The notes beneath the pieces were generated by a model. It made no database searches, was not told where the DNA came from, and worked only from the letters and a program-made list of their open reading frames with translations. The position numbers and the translations under genes were made by a program. From positions 1 to 6,341 of the forward strand of contig JAQVHG010000131.1 of the NCBI GenBank assembly GCA_028696365.1: a stretch of 6,341 nt of DNA, read 5' to 3'. Positions 1 to 3,955 of this stretch are shown here, one piece after another; within the stretch, counting starts at the first letter, position 1; every line of letters begins with the position of its first letter. This DNA is from Methanofollis sp. Its GTDB lineage: Archaea > Halobacteriota > Methanomicrobia > Methanomicrobiales > Methanofollaceae.

Positions 1-3000
1 TCGGCGAGGGCGAGCACACCCTGCGCTGGACCTACATCGACATGAGCGGCAACGATGGCGGCGAGGACTGCGGCTGGCTCGACCATGTCGTCTTCACCCC
101 GGAGATTGTCCCCGCCCCCACCACTCTAAAAGAGGCCCTCGACGCTCCGAACCTTGAGTGGGTCACAACAGGAGCATCTGAGTGGACCATCGACACCGAG
201 AACGGCGTGAAAGGCGGCGGGTGCGCACGGAGCGGCTCGCTTGACTATCTCTACGACCAGTCCGACCTCATGACCAGCGTCACCGGTCCTGGCACTCTCA
301 CCTTCTGGTGGAATGTCTCCTGCAGCGAGTGGGACGGATACTACCTTGCGATCGACGGGGAAGAGACGGTAGATATCGCCGGCACCGACCACACCTGGGA
401 GGAACAGACCGTCGAGATTGCCCCTGGCACCCACCAACTCAAATGGTATTTTATCAGGATGAACTATGATGAGCCTGAGGGCGAGGACTGCGGCTGGGTC
501 GACAACGTCTCCTACACACAGGAGATCGCCACCGCATTCACTGCCAACGTCACCGCCGGTGAAGCCCCACTCAGTGTGCAGTTCTTCGACCAGAGCACCG
601 GGGCGATCACCGGCTGGCACTGGGACTTCGGCGACGGCACGACCTCAGATGAGAAAAACCCAGTTCACACCTTTGAGGCCGGGGTCTACGACGTCTCCCT
701 GACTGTCACCAGAGGTGGCGTGGAGGAGACCGAGACAAAGACCGGGTACATCCATTCGGTCGGCGAGGTCACCCTTGCTGAGGCCCTGGACGCTACTGAC
801 CTTGAGTGGACCGCCGGCGGCAATGCCACCTGGTCGGTCGTGAAAGGCCCCGAGTATGTCGGTGCCTGCGCCGGCAAGAGTGCCGGTGCGCTGGAATATG
901 GTGAGAACTCCTGGGTCCAGACCAGCGTCACCGGCCCATGCATCCTTTCCTTTGATTGGAAGGTGAACCCGGGCAGGGTCTCCGGGATGCCGATGGGCAA
1001 GATGGAGTTCGTGGTCGACGACGCCGATGAGTACGACGACCTCTACGAGAAGATCCAGCACGACAGGGATTGGCGCCATGAGACCTACCACATCGGCCAC
1101 GGCACTCACACCGTCACCTGGACCTACTCCACGTCCATGACCGAAGCCGAGGAGAACGGCGGGTGGCTCGACAATGTCACCTACACCTACGGCGGCGGCG
1201 ACCCGGTCGCGGACTTCGTCACCAACGTCACCGAGTACCGTGGCATGGCGCCTCTGACCGTGCAGTTTGCCGACAACTCCACTGGCTTCCCGATAAAACG
1301 AGAGTGGGACTTTGGCGACGGTTCGGCTCCGAGTGCAGCCGAGCGGCCGGTCCATGTCTATGAGAATACCGGCGAGTATCAGGTCAGCCTGACGGTCACC
1401 AACATCGCCGGGAAGGACGCTGAAGGGAATGACGTCTTTGGCACCGACACCGTGACAAAGACGGTGAAGGTCGTCGAGCCCATCCCGCTTGGCACCGCAG
1501 CCGACGCCCCTGACCTTGTCTGGACGACCGGCGGCGACGCTGACTGGTTCACCGATCTCTACTGCGCTCTGAAGGGCGGGAGTTCCGCGAGGAGCGGCGT
1601 CATCTCCTCTGAGGAGAACACCACCTGGATCGAGGCCACGGTCAACGGTCCTGGCGTGCTCACCTTCAACTGGAACATCAATGCCACGGCCTTTACCTAC
1701 AGTGGACTCCTGGAGTTCTCGGCCGACGGGACCAAGGTCTCGGCGATCGAGGGGACCCATGACGGCAAGTACTGGCCTGGCGAGTACTATGAGGTCCCGC
1801 CAGGCGAACACGCCCTCAGGTGGACCTACACCAACGAATATCGGTATGGAGAGGGCGACTGCGGCCACCTCGACAACGTCACCTACACCTACGGCGCCAT
1901 CCAGCCGACGGCCACCTTCGAGGCCAATGTGACACGGGCGATGGCCCCGGCGACGGTGCAGTTCAACGACACCTCTGCAGGGTGCCCGACGGCGTGGTCC
2001 TGGGACTTCGGCGACGGCGTCATCTCTGACGAGCGGCACCCGACCCACACCTACGAGGAGGTCGGCGAGTACACCGTCAGCCTGACGGTCACGAACGACG
2101 CCGGCACCAGCAGCACGACGCAGGCTATCTCGGTCGTCCCCTTCGCCAATCTCGGCGAGGCCGTCGAGGCCCCGGACCTTGAGTGGTCCACCGGCGGCGA
2201 CGCTCCATGGTTCGTCGACGTCGACTGCGTCCACACCGGCACCACCTCGGCACGGAGCGGCGCCATCGAGGGGAGCCAGGAGTCCTGGCTCCAGGCAAAC
2301 ATCACCGGGCCTGGTTACCTCACCTTCGCCTGGAATGTCTCCTCTGAACCCAGGCACGACTACCTGAGACTCTACATCGACGGCGAGGAAGAGAAGAACC
2401 TCTTCGGCTTCCCTGAGAACTGGACCGAGGAAGAGTACAGGATCGGGTTTGGCACGCACGCCATCAGGTGGGTGTACGAGAAGGACTTCAACTCAGACAT
2501 GATGGAAGACTGCGGGTGGGTCGACAATGTCACTTTCACCCGTGTCGACGACACCGACTTTGTCGGCAATGTCACCTGGGGCGAGGGCCCGCTCACCGTG
2601 GACTTCACTGGATATTCGACCGGAAACCCGACCCACTGGGCCTGGGACTTTGGCGACAAGGAGTCGGCGGTCGGCAGGAACCAGACGCACACCTACACGG
2701 AACCTGGCATCTACAATGTCACTCTCATCGTGCAGAAGGACAACGTCCCTGAAGGGCAGATAGAGGTCAAGAACGGCTACATCACCGTCACCCCGACCTT
2801 CGAAGAGGCCCTCGACGCCGAAGACCTCGTCTGGACCACCGGCGGCGACGCCCCATGGTTTGTCCAGTTGAACGAGTCCTTCACCGGCGGGAGCGGTGGA
2901 CAGAGCGGCGCCATCGACGAGCGCCACCAGCAGACCTGGATCGAGACCACGGTCACCGGCCCCAAGAATCTCACCTTCGACTGGGGAGTCTCGTCCTATG

Positions 3001-3851
3001 AGGGCTTCTCGATGAAGTTTTCAGATGCCCTTGTCTTCTCCATCGACGGAGAGGTGCAGGACGAGATTGCCGGCACTGGCGAGGGATTGCAGCCCGCGAA
3101 GTACACCCTCGCGAAGGGTGAGCACACTCTGCGGTGGATGTACGAGAAGCGTTCATACGATGATGCCGCAGGCGAGGACTGCGGATGGCTCGACAATGTT
3201 ACCTTCACTAACATCGCCCCGGTGATCTCGTTTGCGCCGACGCCGGCGACGGTCGCCGCCGGGACCGAGCGTGAGGTCGCCATCGTGGCGGACCACCTTC
3301 CTGAGGGCCTGAAGAATGTCAGCCTCACGGTCAGCCTTGAGAACACGCACGCCGAGATCACCGACGTCGAGTTCGCCTTCCTGGCGGGGGCATTTTCGTA
3401 TTCCCACCTGCCTGGCACCACTGTCACTTACTCTGCAAGCGACGACGGCAACACCGTCGAAGCCGGGGCCGAGGACGTCGTCCTCGTCACCCTGAAGGTC
3501 AAGGGCCTCACCGACGGCACGGCCGGGATCGAGGTCAGTGACGTTGTCGTCTATACCGACAGCGGCGAAGAGACCACTGTGGTCTGCACGCCGGGCACGA
3601 TCGATGTCGTCGGGCTCTCGCCCTTCCCTGGGTGTACCTACATCCCTGGCGACGGTGACGGCGACGGCCTCTTCGAGGACGTGAACGGCGACGGCACCCT
3701 GAACGCCGACGATGTCAGGGTCTATTTCGAGCACTTTGAGAGCATCTTCTCGCAGAAGAACCCGCGGGTCTTTGATTACAATGGCAACGGCCGGAACGAC
3801 TTCGACGACGTCGTAACGGTCTACCGCGCCATGGAGACCGACAGCATATGA
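1..3851 (+). CDS. Giant secreted PKD/beta-sandwich repeat protein with cohesin-like and dockerin-like C-terminus (5' partial)
   Basis: The frame is open from the first complete codon at 3 to the TGA at 3849-3851, giving 1282 visible codons. The ATG at 42 is internal, because codons 3-41 already encode the conserved end of a repeat (GEHTLRWTY) also seen at the ends of later repeats. Numbering from that Met as 1, the order is: end of a sandwich module (to ~22); sandwich modules at ~28-161, 243-384, 481-618, 700-835 and 917-1057; PKD domains at ~165-240, 387-478, 622-699 and 838-916; a cohesin-like domain at ~1058-1190; a dockerin-like tail at ~1200-1269. No catalytic motif is visible. There are 23 N-x-S/T sequons and no membrane segment, which fits an extracellular adhesive or scaffold-type protein. 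The N-terminus and presumed signal peptide lie outside the window. The domain calls are strong, but the cellular role is inferred. Confidence 0.93.
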   Translation, partial: GEGEHTLRWTYIDMSGNDGGEDCGWLDHVVFTPEIVPAPTTLKEALDAPNLEWVTTGASEWTIDTENGVKGGGCARSGSLDYLYDQSDLMTSVTGPGTLTFWWNVSCSEWDGYYLAIDGEETVDIAGTDHTWEEQTVEIAPGTHQLKWYFIRMNYDEPEGEDCGWVDNVSYTQEIATAFTANVTAGEAPLSVQFFDQSTGAITGWHWDFGDGTTSDEKNPVHTFEAGVYDVSLTVTRGGVEETETKTGYIHSVGEVTLAEALDATDLEWTAGGNATWSVVKGPEYVGACAGKSAGALEYGENSWVQTSVTGPCILSFDWKVNPGRVSGMPMGKMEFVVDDADEYDDLYEKIQHDRDWRHETYHIGHGTHTVTWTYSTSMTEAEENGGWLDNVTYTYGGGDPVADFVTNVTEYRGMAPLTVQFADNSTGFPIKREWDFGDGSAPSAAERPVHVYENTGEYQVSLTVTNIAGKDAEGNDVFGTDTVTKTVKVVEPIPLGTAADAPDLVWTTGGDADWFTDLYCALKGGSSARSGVISSEENTTWIEATVNGPGVLTFNWNINATAFTYSGLLEFSADGTKVSAIEGTHDGKYWPGEYYEVPPGEHALRWTYTNEYRYGEGDCGHLDNVTYTYGAIQPTATFEANVTRAMAPATVQFNDTSAGCPTAWSWDFGDGVISDERHPTHTYEEVGEYTVSLTVTNDAGTSSTTQAISVVPFANLGEAVEAPDLEWSTGGDAPWFVDVDCVHTGTTSARSGAIEGSQESWLQANITGPGYLTFAWNVSSEPRHDYLRLYIDGEEEKNLFGFPENWTEEEYRIGFGTHAIRWVYEKDFNSDMMEDCGWVDNVTFTRVDDTDFVGNVTWGEGPLTVDFTGYSTGNPTHWAWDFGDKESAVGRNQTHTYTEPGIYNVTLIVQKDNVPEGQIEVKNGYITVTPTFEEALDAEDLVWTTGGDAPWFVQLNESFTGGSGGQSGAIDERHQQTWIETTVTGPKNLTFDWGVSSYEGFSMKFSDALVFSIDGEVQDEIAGTGEGLQPAKYTLAKGEHTLRWMYEKRSYDDAAGEDCGWLDNVTFTNIAPVISFAPTPATVAAGTEREVAIVADHLPEGLKNVSLTVSLENTHAEITDVEFAFLAGAFSYSHLPGTTVTYSASDDGNTVEAGAEDVVLVTLKVKGLTDGTAGIEVSDVVVYTDSGEETTVVCTPGTIDVVGLSPFPGCTYIPGDGDGDGLFEDVNGDGTLNADDVRVYFEHFESIFSQKNPRVFDYNGNGRNDFDDVVTVYRAMETDSI
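123..3212 (+). repeat. Alternating array: five ~135-residue beta-sandwich modules and four PKD domains
   Basis: The sandwich modules lie at about 123-524, 768-1193, 1482-1895, 2139-2546 and 2790-3212; a sixth is cut by the left edge (3-107). Each runs from an 'EAL/EAV-DAPDLEW-TTGGDA' start, through 'SARSGAI', a 'TVTGPGxLTFxW' strand and 'GxHxLRWxY', to a terminal 'EDCGWLDNVT' motif. The look is that of a jelly-roll, ConA/MAM-like carbohydrate- or protein-binding fold, but I cannot name the family with certainty. PKD domains fill the spacers at about 534-761, 1200-1475, 1905-2138 and 2553-2789. They carry the WDFGDG signature at 621, 1305 and 2001, and WDFGDK at 2643, each followed by a 'HTYxExGxYxVSLTV' strand. 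The unit period is about 645-715 bases. Confidence 0.9.
3213..3611 (+). other. Cohesin-like beta-sandwich domain (first protein)
   Basis: Residues ~1058-1190 of the visible protein begin 'PVISFAPTPATVAAGTE' and contain a 'LKNVSLTVSLEN' strand and the late motif 'EDVVLVTLKVKGL'. The early 'no-overlap start plus GxEveV' strand and the late 'L..l.vKG' strand are typical of cohesin and cohesin-like surface domains. The second protein in the window has a matching domain with 'EDVVLGTVRVKGL'. True cohesins bind dockerins; whether this copy binds or only resembles one cannot be told from the sequence. Confidence 0.72.
3639..3848 (+). other. Dockerin-like C-terminal tail with two EF-hand-type calcium loops
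   Basis: The first loop (residues 1213-1224) has D1213, N1215, D1217, G1218 and D1224 in calcium-loop spacing. The second (residues 1245-1256) has D1245, N1247, N1249, G1250 and D1256. Each loop is followed by a short amphipathic helix (VRVYFEHFES; VVTVYRAME). This duplicated D-x-N-x-D/N-G pattern is the hallmark of type I dockerins, and similar tails are frequent on secreted methanogen proteins. An Asp/Gly-rich stretch (GDGDGDG) precedes it. The protein ends six residues after the second helix, with no transmembrane or sorting signal. Confidence 0.82.
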
Positions 3852-3854
3852 GAC

Positions 3855-3859
3855 AGGTG
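3855..3859 (+). promoter_or_regulatory. Ribosome binding site (AGGTG) for the C1 peptidase gene
   Basis: AGGTG is complementary to the CACCT core at the 3' end of archaeal 16S rRNA and lies 9 bases before the ATG at 3869. It supports that start over two in-frame alternatives: GTG at 3857, which overlaps this site, and ATG at 3848, which overlaps the previous stop as ATGA. A weaker GGAG at 3833-3836 could serve the 3848 start. There is no room for a separate promoter in the 17-base gap, so co-transcription with the upstream gene is likely. Confidence 0.6.
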
Positions 3860-3868
3860 GCTGGAGAA

Positions 3869-3955
3869 ATGAATTCCAACATACTGAAAGGTCTGGCAGG
3901 CGCACTCCTCTGCGTCTGTCTCCTTCTCTGGGTTGCGGCCCCGGTAGCCTCCGCA
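3869..3955 (+). other. Sec signal peptide of the C1 peptidase
   Basis: The N-terminus has a short polar region with one lysine (K7), a hydrophobic core from about residue 9 to 24 rich in Leu, Ala, Val and Cys, and a cleavage region A27-S28-A29 before L30. This is a classic A-x-A signal peptidase site. C15 and C17 lie inside the hydrophobic core and do not form a lipobox at the cleavage site, so a lipoprotein is unlikely. Confidence 0.85.

Noticed and set aside
42..44. ATG at 42 as the start of the first gene
   Set aside because: The same frame is open to the window edge and codons 3-41 already encode the conserved strand GEHTLRWTY of a repeat, so this Met is internal.
645..2459. 604-codon open frame on the minus strand inside the repeat gene
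   Set aside because: It is a GC-rich antisense shadow of the repeat gene. Its translation is low-complexity, rich in V, G, D and R, without recognisable domains, and it mirrors the repeat period of the sense strand.
123..3212. CRISPR array or mobile-element repeat as the source of the periodicity
   Set aside because: The repeats are about 650-715 bases, diverged, and track protein domain boundaries in a single open frame. There are no short identical direct repeats with unique spacers and no terminal inverted repeats.
3857..3859. GTG as the start of the peptidase gene
   Set aside because: It lies within the AGGTG ribosome binding site that serves the ATG at 3869, and has no better upstream site of its own.
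3852..3868. Terminator or promoter between the two genes
   Set aside because: The gap is 17 bases, contains the ribosome binding site, and shows no T-run, hairpin or TATA/BRE element.
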